A stretch of DNA of 23,923 nt from Sulfurimonas sp. (GTDB taxonomy: Bacteria; Campylobacterota; Campylobacteria; Campylobacterales; Sulfurimonadaceae), in the NCBI GenBank assembly GCA_015487435.1, contig WFPU01000301.1, forward strand, positions 1 to 23,923. The letters run 5' to 3'. This document shows, piece by piece, positions 6,334 through 12,963 of the stretch. The notes under the pieces were generated by a model. That model was not told where the DNA came from and ran no database searches. It worked only from the letters and a program-made list of their open reading frames with translations. Each line of letters begins with the position of its first letter. Within the stretch, counting starts at the first letter, position 1. The position numbers were made by a program, and so were the translations under genes.

Positions 6334-8433
6334 GTGAGTAAGTTAAGTATATACCCAGTTACACTTGATGGCAATGATATATATAAAAAACGATTAGAGA
6401 TAAAAAAATATTTTAATAATACATATTCACTATATGAAAAAGTATTTGAACTTTTGAAAGATGATGAAGTTTTTTATAAAAAATCAGAACTAACTCGTCA
6501 TCCGATGATATTTTATTTTGGTCATACCGCTACATTTTTTATAAATAAACTTGTAAACATGAAAATTATAAATAAAAGAGTGGATGCAGGTTTTGAATCA
6601 ATATTTGCTGTTGGTGTAGATGAAATGGCTTGGGATGATGTTAATTCTTCTAATTATTCTTGGCCAAAAGTAGATGAAGTTAGAGAGTATAGAGATAGAG
6701 TAAGAGAGCTTATTGATGAATTAATTATGACTTTGCCTATGACACTTCCAATCTCACAAGATTCACAAATATGGATAATTCTCATGGGGATAGAGCATGA
6801 AAGGATTCATATAGAGACCTCTTTGGTATTACATAGACAGATGCCATTAGAATATATAAAAGATGTTCCTGAGTTTGATATTTGTTCTAATTGGGGAGAT
6901 GCTCCTATAAATGAGCTAAAAACTATTAAGTCCCAAACTATACAATTAGGTAAAAACAGATCTCATAATCTTTATGGTTGGGATAATGAATATGGTAAAT
7001 ATGAAGAGGATGTAAAAGAGTTTCAAGCTTCAAAATTTCTTGTTAGCAATGGCGAGTTTATGGAATTTGTAAAAAGTGGGGCGTATGAAAATCATGAATA
7101 TTGGGATGAAGAGGGGATAAAATTTTTAAATAAAAGCAAGCATAAGCATCCAGTTTTTTGGGTAAAAGAAGATGATAAGTATAAATACAGAGCTTTGGCA
7201 AAATTAATAGATATGCCACTAAATTGGCCAGTTGATATAAATGCACTTGAGGCTGAAGCATTTTGTAGATACAAGAGTAAAAAAGATGGTGTAACATATT
7301 CGCTTCCTAGTGAGGCTGAATATAGAGCTATATATAACCATGCAGACGTGCAAGATTTACCTGAATTTCATGAGAGCAGAGCAAATCTAAATTTTTACCA
7401 TTTTGCTAGTGCTTGTCCAGTAGATGAGTTTTGTTTTAATGGTATCTATGATGTTGTTGGTAATGTTTGGCAGTGGAGCAAGACTCCAATAAGAGGATTT
7501 AAAGGTTTTGAAATCCATCCAGCTTATGATGATTTTTCAATTCCAACATTTGATGATAAACACGCACTAATACTTGGTTCATCATGGGCAAGTAGTGGCA
7601 ATCTTATTATGAAACATTCGCGTTATGCTTTTAGAAAACATTTTCCTCAGTTTGCAGGTTTTAGATATGTGGTCTCAAATTCAATTGATAAAAATGAAGT
7701 AGATATATATGAGAGTGATGAATTAGTTTCACAGTATTGTGAGTTTCAGTATGGGGATGAACATTTTGGTGTTAAAAACTTTGCAATAGAGTGTGCAAAA
7801 ATAGCTTCAAAATTCACTATAAATAAAACAAAAGCATTAGATTTAGGATGTGCAACAGGACGAGCATCTTTTGAGTTAGCAAAAACTTTTGATGAGGTTG
7901 AGGGGATAGATTTCTCTGTTAGGTTTGTTCAAGTTGGCACAAAATTAAGAGATGATGGTTTTGTTGCTTTTCATTCAAAAGAGGAGGGTGAACTTGTTAT
8001 AAATAAAAAAGTTACCATAGAAGAGTTAGGCTATGAGAATTTAAAAAACAAAGTCTCTTTTTGGCAAGGTGATGCTTGTAACTTGAAACCAAATTTTAAC
8101 TATTATGATTTGGTTATGGCTACGAATTTGATAGACAGACTTTACAATCCAAAACTATTTTTAGACACTATAGATGAGAGACTAAGCAGAGATGGTATTT
8201 TGATTTTAACATCCCCATATACTTGGCAAGAGTGTTCAACTAAAAAAAAGTTTTGGCTTGGTGGATACAAAGATGAAAATGAAAATGATGTTAAAACTAT
8301 AGATACTTTAAAAGAGCTACTAAGCGAGAAGTTTGAGTTACTGCACATCCAAGACCTCCCTTTTGTTATAAAAGAGAGTACAAGAAAATATCAACATACA
8401 ATTTCAGAGGTAAGCGTGTGGAAAATAAAATAA
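6334..8433 (+). CDS. ovoA: 5-histidylcysteine sulfoxide synthase / 4-mercaptohistidine N1-methyltransferase
   Basis: A 699-residue, three-part enzyme for ovothiol A synthesis. The N-terminal DinB-like domain carries the mononuclear iron motif HX3HXE (His155, His159, Glu161 in GIEHERIHIETS). An FGE/EgtB-type domain (about 220-450) contains VVGNVWQWS (374-382) and FAGFRYVV (440-447). A C-terminal SAM methyltransferase (about 465-699) starts with motif I ALDLGCATGR (501-510). Known OvoA proteins use O2 to join cysteine sulfur to C5 of histidine, and the methyltransferase part later N-methylates the imidazole. Length and order match full-length OvoA, distinguishing it from the shorter EgtB. The start is GTG at 6334, with AAAGG at 6323-6327 at 6-nt spacing. 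Its end overlaps the downstream PLP lyase by 16 nt. Possible -10s (TACAAT at 6284 and 6301) lie just upstream. Confidence 0.92.
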   Translation: MSKLSIYPVTLDGNDIYKKRLEIKKYFNNTYSLYEKVFELLKDDEVFYKKSELTRHPMIFYFGHTATFFINKLVNMKIINKRVDAGFESIFAVGVDEMAWDDVNSSNYSWPKVDEVREYRDRVRELIDELIMTLPMTLPISQDSQIWIILMGIEHERIHIETSLVLHRQMPLEYIKDVPEFDICSNWGDAPINELKTIKSQTIQLGKNRSHNLYGWDNEYGKYEEDVKEFQASKFLVSNGEFMEFVKSGAYENHEYWDEEGIKFLNKSKHKHPVFWVKEDDKYKYRALAKLIDMPLNWPVDINALEAEAFCRYKSKKDGVTYSLPSEAEYRAIYNHADVQDLPEFHESRANLNFYHFASACPVDEFCFNGIYDVVGNVWQWSKTPIRGFKGFEIHPAYDDFSIPTFDDKHALILGSSWASSGNLIMKHSRYAFRKHFPQFAGFRYVVSNSIDKNEVDIYESDELVSQYCEFQYGDEHFGVKNFAIECAKIASKFTINKTKALDLGCATGRASFELAKTFDEVEGIDFSVRFVQVGTKLRDDGFVAFHSKEEGELVINKKVTIEELGYENLKNKVSFWQGDACNLKPNFNYYDLVMATNLIDRLYNPKLFLDTIDERLSRDGILILTSPYTWQECSTKKKFWLGGYKDENENDVKTIDTLKELLSEKFELLHIQDLPFVIKESTRKYQHTISEVSVWKIK

Positions 8434-9608
8434 AATATGATTTTAGCGTATCTGCTTGTAGAAAAGGTACAAATGCAGAAAAGTATACTCTTAGAGAGAA
8501 ACTTTTTGGTACACAAGATGTAGAACCGGTATGGGTTGCTGATATGGATATTGATACACCTGATTTTGTAATAGATGCAGTTGCTAAAAGATTAAAACAC
8601 CCAATAATTGGATATGAAGAGGTTCCAGATTCTGTTTGGCAAGCTCAATTAGATTGGATGAAAAATCATCATGGATTTGAGTATAAAATTGAAGATGTGT
8701 TTTATTCACACTCTGTTGTAGCATCTATGAGCGTATGTATAAACGCTTTTAGTGATATTGGGGATAAAGTTATAGTTCAAACACCGGTGTACCCACCTTT
8801 TTTTCATAGTGTTATGAATAATGAGAGAAAGTTAACTAAGAACTCATTAAAACTTGAAGATGATGGATTATATAGATTTGATATAGATGATTTAAAATCA
8901 AAGATAGATAAAGATACAAAACTGTTACTGCTATGTTCACCACATAATCCTGTAGGGCGTGTATGGACAAGAGAGGAGTTAGAGGAGATTCTAGAAGTGT
9001 GTCTTCTAAATAATATCGTGGTATTTTCAGATGAGATACACTCTGATTTAGTTTATGCCCCTAATAAACATATCCCATTTGCCTCACTTTGTGAAGAAGC
9101 AAAAAATATTACAATTACTGCAGTTGGTGTAGGTAAAACATTTAATATGGCTGGTTTTGCAATGAGTAGTGTGATTATTCAAAACGAAAATTTGAAAAAG
9201 AAGTTTTCTAAAGTTTATAACCAAATTCATTTTGCCGAGGGAGCAACTCTAAGTCATGTAGCATTTGAATCTGCATATACAAATGGAAATATATGGCTAA
9301 AAGAATTAAAAATACATCTATATAAAAATTATTTAGCATTAAAGGATATATGTTTAAAATTTCCTAATGATATAAAAATAACACCAATAGAAGCTACATA
9401 TTTAGCATGGCTAGATTGTAGAGCTATGAATCTTAGTGATAAAAAACTACGAGATTTTTTTGTACAAGAGGCAAAACTTGGTTTAAATCAAGGTTTGAGT
9501 TTTGGTAGAGAGGGAAGTGGCTTTATGCGCTTGAATTTTGCGGTATCATCTGCTAAAATGACACAAATAGTTTCACAGCTTGAAGTTGCGTTAAAAAATA
9601 GGGAATAA
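8418..9608 (+). CDS. PLP-dependent C-S lyase, MalY/PatB type, probable OvoB
   Basis: A 396-residue fold-type I PLP enzyme of the MalY/PatB group. Visible motifs are VWVADMDIDTPDFV (38-51), a YxxxxPPFF-type loop (YPPFFHSV, 125-132), SPHNPVGRVW (174-183), SDEIHSDLVY (204-213; Asp205 contacts the pyridine nitrogen in the family) and the Schiff-base Lys240 in GVGKTFNMAG. Family members cleave C-S bonds, as cystathionine beta-lyase does. Overlap with ovoA by 16 nt makes the ovothiol sulfoxide lyase step (OvoB, releasing 5-thiohistidine) the best inference. A general cystathionine/cysteine lyase remains possible. The start is GTG at 8418 with AGAGG at 8406-8410. The residue before Lys240 is Gly, whereas MalY/PatB proteins usually have Ser (SKTF/SKSW). 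Confidence 0.82.
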   Translation: MENKIKYDFSVSACRKGTNAEKYTLREKLFGTQDVEPVWVADMDIDTPDFVIDAVAKRLKHPIIGYEEVPDSVWQAQLDWMKNHHGFEYKIEDVFYSHSVVASMSVCINAFSDIGDKVIVQTPVYPPFFHSVMNNERKLTKNSLKLEDDGLYRFDIDDLKSKIDKDTKLLLLCSPHNPVGRVWTREELEEILEVCLLNNIVVFSDEIHSDLVYAPNKHIPFASLCEEAKNITITAVGVGKTFNMAGFAMSSVIIQNENLKKKFSKVYNQIHFAEGATLSHVAFESAYTNGNIWLKELKIHLYKNYLALKDICLKFPNDIKITPIEATYLAWLDCRAMNLSDKKLRDFFVQEAKLGLNQGLSFGREGSGFMRLNFAVSSAKMTQIVSQLEVALKNRE

Positions 9609-9609
9609 A

Positions 9610-9837
9610 ATGGTAAATATAGATTGGAAAGAGTTTAAAGAGTATCGCACACATAGCCAAAAGAAAGATGATAATTTTGTTTTACTATTGAATTTTTTAA
9701 AAAGTTACTATAATATGTTTAGTGTTACAGAGATATACGAAACTTTAAAAAATGATGATACAGCAAAAATGATGTTAGATAAAAGAGATATTATTGATGC
9801 TGAGGGTTTAGAGCGTTATCTTTTTAAAGCTATATAA
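9610..9837 (+). CDS. Small hypothetical protein in the ovothiol operon
   Basis: A 75-residue, soluble, charged protein (MVNIDWKEFKEYRTHSQKK...) with no signal peptide, membrane helix or cysteine. I do not recognise the family. Composition suggests a mostly helical fold; the middle (NFVLLLNFLKSYYNMFSVTEIYETL) looks amphipathic. It starts one base after the lyase stop with GGGA just upstream, and its TAA overlaps the next ATG (TAATG). It is therefore translated as part of the ovoA-lyase-yhbP-like cluster. The tight coupling argues that it is a real gene. Function unknown. Confidence 0.8.
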   Translation: MVNIDWKEFKEYRTHSQKKDDNFVLLLNFLKSYYNMFSVTEIYETLKNDDTAKMMLDKRDIIDAEGLERYLFKAI

Positions 9838-10256
9838 TGCAGGAAAATCTAAAGAAGTTTAAATCTTTTTTAGATAAACATCATGTGCTTAGTTTGGCTA
9901 CTTCTAGTGGGGATGAACTAAGTGTATGCAATCTTTTTTATGCTTATGATATGGATACACAAACATTTATAGTCGCAAGTAGCGATGAAACCACCCATAT
10001 ACAAAATATATTAATCAATCCAAATATTGCTGGAAGTGTTGTTTTAGAAACTAGGACAATTGCTAAAATACAAGGTTTGCAATTTAGAGGGGTATTTGAT
10101 TTAGTTGATGATGAAAAGTACTCTAAATTATATTTTAAAGCATTCCCACACGCTAGAATTATGAGACTAAAATTATGGAAAATAAAAGTTAATTATTTTA
10201 AAATGACTGATAATACTTTAGGATTTGGTAAAAAACTTATTTGGCAGGATTCTTAA
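9837..10256 (+). CDS. UPF0306 (YhbP-like) family protein, FMN-binding split-barrel fold
   Basis: A 139-residue protein related to E. coli YhbP (UPF0306), a member of the pyridoxamine-phosphate-oxidase-like split-barrel superfamily. The N-terminus (FLDKHHVLSLATSSGDELSV) matches the usual first helix and strand. The C-terminus carries the family signature TDNTLGFGKKLIW (about 124-136). The middle QGLQFRGVFDLVDDE matches the strand before the last helix. The biochemical role of the family is not established; flavin or heme binding is possible by fold. It overlaps the preceding small gene by one base (TAATG) and closes the ovothiol operon. Its 3' end overlaps the convergent 57-aa gene by 20 nt. 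Confidence 0.85.
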   Translation: MQENLKKFKSFLDKHHVLSLATSSGDELSVCNLFYAYDMDTQTFIVASSDETTHIQNILINPNIAGSVVLETRTIAKIQGLQFRGVFDLVDDEKYSKLYFKAFPHARIMRLKLWKIKVNYFKMTDNTLGFGKKLIWQDS

Positions 10257-10410
10257 TCTCAAAAAGGGAACAAGGGGTTCCACTACTTTGAAAAACAGTT
10301 AAGGATGGGATGTGAGCTCCCTTAAATCCATAAGCCCTACAGCCATGAGGTTTGTCCCTTTCCCACGTTACAAAGTAATATTTACATCTTCTGCAATTAA
10401 TTCTTTTCAT
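10237..10410 (-). CDS. Small four-cysteine (zinc-ribbon-like) protein
   Basis: A 57-residue protein, MKRINCRRCKYYFVTW..., read from ATG at 10410-10408 to TAA at 10239-10237. Four cysteines (6, 9, 24, 47) with a CxxC pair suggest a structural metal site. The layout 'C-R-R-C-K-Y-Y-[FV]-V-T-W ... P-H-G-C-R-A-Y-G-F-K' is one I recognise from short conserved proteins in several proteobacterial groups with no assigned function. The pattern and conserved length make a true gene likely. There is no Shine-Dalgarno on the minus strand before the ATG. It overlaps the end of the YhbP-like gene tail to tail by 20 nt. A MITE-like element begins only 30 nt upstream of its start, and TATTAT/TATATC in that gap may be its -10. 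Confidence 0.75.
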   Translation of the reverse strand: MKRINCRRCKYYFVTWERDKPHGCRAYGFKGAHIPSLTVFQSSGTPCSLFEIKNPAK

Positions 10411-10439
10411 GGAGGGAATTTTAGCATAATTAGATATAA

Positions 10440-10612
10440 TAAGTAAGTGGACATAAATAACTTCATAAATGTTGCCCGTAGGGTGAGAAGATAAGCTACA
10501 ATCTACTTGGTTAAAAATTCTTGAAGCTATTAATAGCTCCTACATATTTTTGCCTTGTATATTATAGCTTCTCTTCTCATTAGTTATGCAATTATTTATG
10601 TCCACTTACTTA
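10440..10612. mobile_element. MITE-like element with 19-bp terminal inverted repeats
   Basis: A 173-bp segment bounded by perfect inverted repeats: AGTAAGTGGACATAAATAA at 10442-10460 and its reverse complement at 10592-10610, each flanked by TA (10440-10441 and 10611-10612). TA on both sides fits a TA target duplication as made by IS630/Tc1-mariner-type transposases, though the family is not proven. A subterminal inverted repeat (10484-10502 with 10561-10579, 17 of 19 matching) and a central 14-bp palindrome AGCTATTAATAGCT (10525-10538) would let it fold almost end to end. There is no open reading frame, so it is non-autonomous. It sits between the divergent 57-aa gene and dut and fills nearly the whole 234-nt gap. 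Confidence 0.7.
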
Positions 10613-10644
10613 ACCACATTAATTTTTAAGAGAGAATGTAAAAA

Positions 10645-11337
10645 ATGGATAAAATACTTTTAATGATACAGTTGCAAAACCAGCTAAATGATGATACAAA
10701 TGGTGAAAAATGGACTGAGGGTATTACTAAAAATGGCAAATCTATAAACTGGAGACGATGTATATATATGGAGTGTGCCGAAATAATAGATAATTTCTCT
10801 TGGAAACACTGGAAAAATATTGATGCACAGCCTGATTGGGATAATTTACAGATTGAAGTAGTTGATGTTTGGCATTTTATCATCTCTTTAGCAATTGAGA
10901 ATTATTCACAAAACTTAAAGGGAAATATTGATGATTTAGCTATAAATATATCCCAAATGGAAGATTTTTCAAAAATAGATATCTCAAATAATAATTTTGC
11001 CTCTCAAGATGATATTATGGTTAAAGTTGAAGATATTATGGGGTTGGTATTAAGTAAGCAAGAGTTGGATTTAGACTCTTTAATCTCAGATTTTTTTGAT
11101 TTAACTATTATGAGTGGATTAGATTTAGAGTCTCTGTATAGACTTTATGTTGGGAAAAATATATTAAATCAATTCCGCCAAGATAATGGATACAAAGATG
11201 GTACATATATAAAAATTTGGGATGGTTTAGAAGATAATGTTGTAATGAAAAATATATGGGAAAACAACAGTAATATTCAGCCAGATGCATTATATAAAGA
11301 GTTAACTAAATTATATTTGGCTCTAAATAAGAGTTAA
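10645..11337 (+). CDS. dut: Dimeric dUTP diphosphatase (dUTPase)
   Basis: A 230-residue cytoplasmic enzyme of the all-alpha NTP pyrophosphatase superfamily. It hydrolyses dUTP (and dUDP) to dUMP, limiting uracil in DNA and feeding dTMP synthesis. This is the Campylobacter/trypanosome-type dimeric dUTPase, not the trimeric beta-fold Dut. Metal-binding acids appear as YMECAEIIDN (Glu43, Glu46, Asp49) and IEVVDVWHF (Glu71, Asp74). Conserved FSWKHWK precedes the second cluster. Length is typical. Its ATG is 32 nt after the MITE-like element, with only a weak AGAGAG ribosome site, so promoter signals may lie within the element. Its TAA overlaps the next gene by one base (TAATG). Confidence 0.92.
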   Translation: MDKILLMIQLQNQLNDDTNGEKWTEGITKNGKSINWRRCIYMECAEIIDNFSWKHWKNIDAQPDWDNLQIEVVDVWHFIISLAIENYSQNLKGNIDDLAINISQMEDFSKIDISNNNFASQDDIMVKVEDIMGLVLSKQELDLDSLISDFFDLTIMSGLDLESLYRLYVGKNILNQFRQDNGYKDGTYIKIWDGLEDNVVMKNIWENNSNIQPDALYKELTKLYLALNKS

Positions 11338-11903
11338 TGAATCTTTTAGAGATTAAAAATTTATCATTTGGATACTCAAAAGACAAGTTGCTTTTTAAAA
11401 ACTTATCACTCACTTTAAAAAAAGGTGAGATAAAAGCGATAGTTGGTGAGAGTGGTGCTGGAAAAAGTACACTTTTTGAATTAATATTAGGGAATTTAAA
11501 ACCTTTTAATGGTAGTATTGTTAGCTCAAAATCATCAGAGGTTTTTCAAGATCCATATAGCTCTTTTCACCCAAGTTACAACCTTATAAATCAAATTACA
11601 GATGTAGCAAACATTGATGAGATAGATAAATATTTAAAAATTTTAAATCTTGATAAAGAGTTATTGTTAAAACTACCACATGAACTCTCAGGTGGACAAC
11701 TCCAACGTGCCTCTATCCTTAGAGCAATGCTTATGAAACCAGACTTACTACTTCTTGATGAACCTACATCTGCACTTGATAATATAATTCAACTTGAAGT
11801 TATGAGTATGCTTATGAAAAATTTAGATAAGATAGGGATGTTATTAATCACACACGACTTAGAATTAGCTAAATGGTGTGCAGATGAGGTTATAGAGATA
11901 TAA
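11337..11903 (+). CDS. ABC transporter ATP-binding protein (orphan, short)
   Basis: A 188-residue ATPase with every motif intact: Walker A GESGAGKST (37-45), Q-loop Gln71 in FQDP, signature LSGGQLQRA (117-125), Walker B LLLLDEP (137-143), D-loop SALD and switch His173. The QDPYSSFHPSYN segment is typical of the peptide/nickel (Opp/Dpp/Nik) class, but the protein is much shorter than those (about 250-330) and lacks their C-terminal extension. It overlaps dut by one base and is followed by a convergent gene. No permease or binding protein is in the window, so its partner and substrate are unknown. It could serve a permease encoded elsewhere. Confidence 0.88.
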   Translation: MNLLEIKNLSFGYSKDKLLFKNLSLTLKKGEIKAIVGESGAGKSTLFELILGNLKPFNGSIVSSKSSEVFQDPYSSFHPSYNLINQITDVANIDEIDKYLKILNLDKELLLKLPHELSGGQLQRASILRAMLMKPDLLLLDEPTSALDNIIQLEVMSMLMKNLDKIGMLLITHDLELAKWCADEVIEI

Positions 11904-11909
11904 ATCGTT

Positions 11910-12299
11910 TTACCTTAGAAAAAACTTCATTATATAAAATCCACTCCCTGCCATGAGTATAGTCCCAAAAACATTAAATGATATATTAGCACCAGCTAGT
12001 AGTACTTGCCCACGCTGAAGAAGAAAAAAACTCTCTATTGCAAATGTTGAGTATGTTGTAAGTGCCCCTAAAATACCAGTAGATAAAAACGATTTTACAT
12101 TTAAAGAAAGATATGTAGTATACATAAAATATGCTATTAATGCACCCATTATAAAACTACCAATTAGATTAACTCCAAGGGTTCCAACAGGTATGTCATG
12201 TGGAAATTTGTGGCTAATTACACCATTTAGGTATGCACGTAAAACTGCACCAATGAAACCACCACTACCTATGGCTAGGATTGTTTGCCAACTCATCAT
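11910..12299 (-). CDS. crcB: Fluoride ion channel CrcB/Fluc
   Basis: A small four-helix inner-membrane protein (about 129 residues) that exports fluoride as a dual-topology dimer. Family motifs are GSGGFIGAVLRA (near residues 11-22), GTLGVNLIGSFIMG (about 39-52) and GILGALTTYSTF (about 75-86). Three consecutive ATGs (12302, 12299, 12296) are possible starts. AAAGG at 12310-12306 gives spacing of 3, 6 and 9 nt, so the second is favoured. The start lies inside the end of plsC (about 35-nt overlap), so it is the last gene of the ctpA-pur-plsC run. Only 6 nt separate its stop from the convergent ABC gene. No fluoride riboswitch is expected here or seen, because the gene is internal to an operon. 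Confidence 0.92.
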   Translation of the reverse strand: MMSWQTILAIGSGGFIGAVLRAYLNGVISHKFPHDIPVGTLGVNLIGSFIMGALIAYFMYTTYLSLNVKSFLSTGILGALTTYSTFAIESFFLLQRGQVLLAGANISFNVFGTILMAGSGFYIMKFFLR

Positions 12300-12963
12300 C
12301 ATATACCTTTTGCATTTTTTTTCTTAAATTATTTAACCACTCTTTATCACTTTTATCAGCTACAAATGAATCAAGAAATATCACTTTTATTTTACCTGGT
12401 TTGTAATAAAAGTTTTTTAAGTTGTAATATTTAGAAGTTTGTATAAATACTACTGGTTGGACTACTAACTTATACTTATCAGCTATCATCTTAGCTCCAG
12501 CTTTAAAGGGGAGCATTTTTTCCTTTGGTGAACGAGTCCCCTCTGGAAATATAGTTATTGTTTTACCAAGAGATAGTCTATGTTTTGCATCTCTCATTAG
12601 TTTAACTAATGATGTCTTGCTCTCTCTCTCAACAGCTATATTTTGGGCAAGTTTAATTGCTAATCCAAAAAAAGGTATATCAAATAGTTGTTTTTTAGCT
12701 ACCCATGCGAGATCTTTTTTAGTTATTGTCTCCATCACCGCTATATCTAAATCACTTTGATGATTGATGAGAAACATTTGAGTATTCTCATCCTCTTTTC
12801 CCTCTATATCTGTAGAGAAAAAGAGACCTAACCTTGTTATCCATGCAGATATTTTTGGAGCTAATGGTTCTGGTACAAGATGAAAAATTAAAATTAAAAA
12901 GGTTAAACTAATAAATATTATTATAGTGGCAATTAACCAACTAATATGAGCAAAGATCTTCAT
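12265..12963 (-). CDS. plsC: 1-acyl-sn-glycerol-3-phosphate acyltransferase
   Basis: A 232-residue membrane-associated enzyme that acylates lysophosphatidic acid to phosphatidic acid, the second step of phospholipid synthesis. An N-terminal membrane helix (about 7-29) is followed by the HX4D catalytic motif in NHQSDLD (His68, Asp73) and the substrate-binding FPEGTRS (139-145). VAKKQLFDIPFFG (88-100) is the usual intermediate block. I chose ATG at 12963 because MKIFAHISW gives a natural membrane N-terminus; an in-frame TTG at 12978 would add five residues. Either start overlaps the preceding gene (stop at 12941), and the end overlaps crcB, so the three are translationally coupled. Confidence 0.92.
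   Translation of the reverse strand: MKIFAHISWLIATIIIFISLTFLILIFHLVPEPLAPKISAWITRLGLFFSTDIEGKEDENTQMFLINHQSDLDIAVMETITKKDLAWVAKKQLFDIPFFGLAIKLAQNIAVERESKTSLVKLMRDAKHRLSLGKTITIFPEGTRSPKEKMLPFKAGAKMIADKYKLVVQPVVFIQTSKYYNLKNFYYKPGKIKVIFLDSFVADKSDKEWLNNLRKKMQKVYDDELANNPSHR

Noticed and set aside
7058..7297. Antisense open frames within ovoA
   Set aside because: They sit fully inside a well-supported gene, have odd composition (many Leu/Tyr/His) and no start signals.
10405..10416. GGAGGG near the start of the 57-aa gene as its ribosome site
   Set aside because: GGAGGG is on the plus strand; the minus-strand gene reads CCCTCC before its ATG, which is not a Shine-Dalgarno.
10440..10612. CRISPR array or riboswitch in the gap before dut
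   Set aside because: There are only two inverted, not direct, repeats and no regular spacers; the end-repeat plus TA layout fits a MITE better.
11910..12302. Fluoride riboswitch for crcB
   Set aside because: crcB starts inside plsC with no leader, leaving no room for an aptamer.
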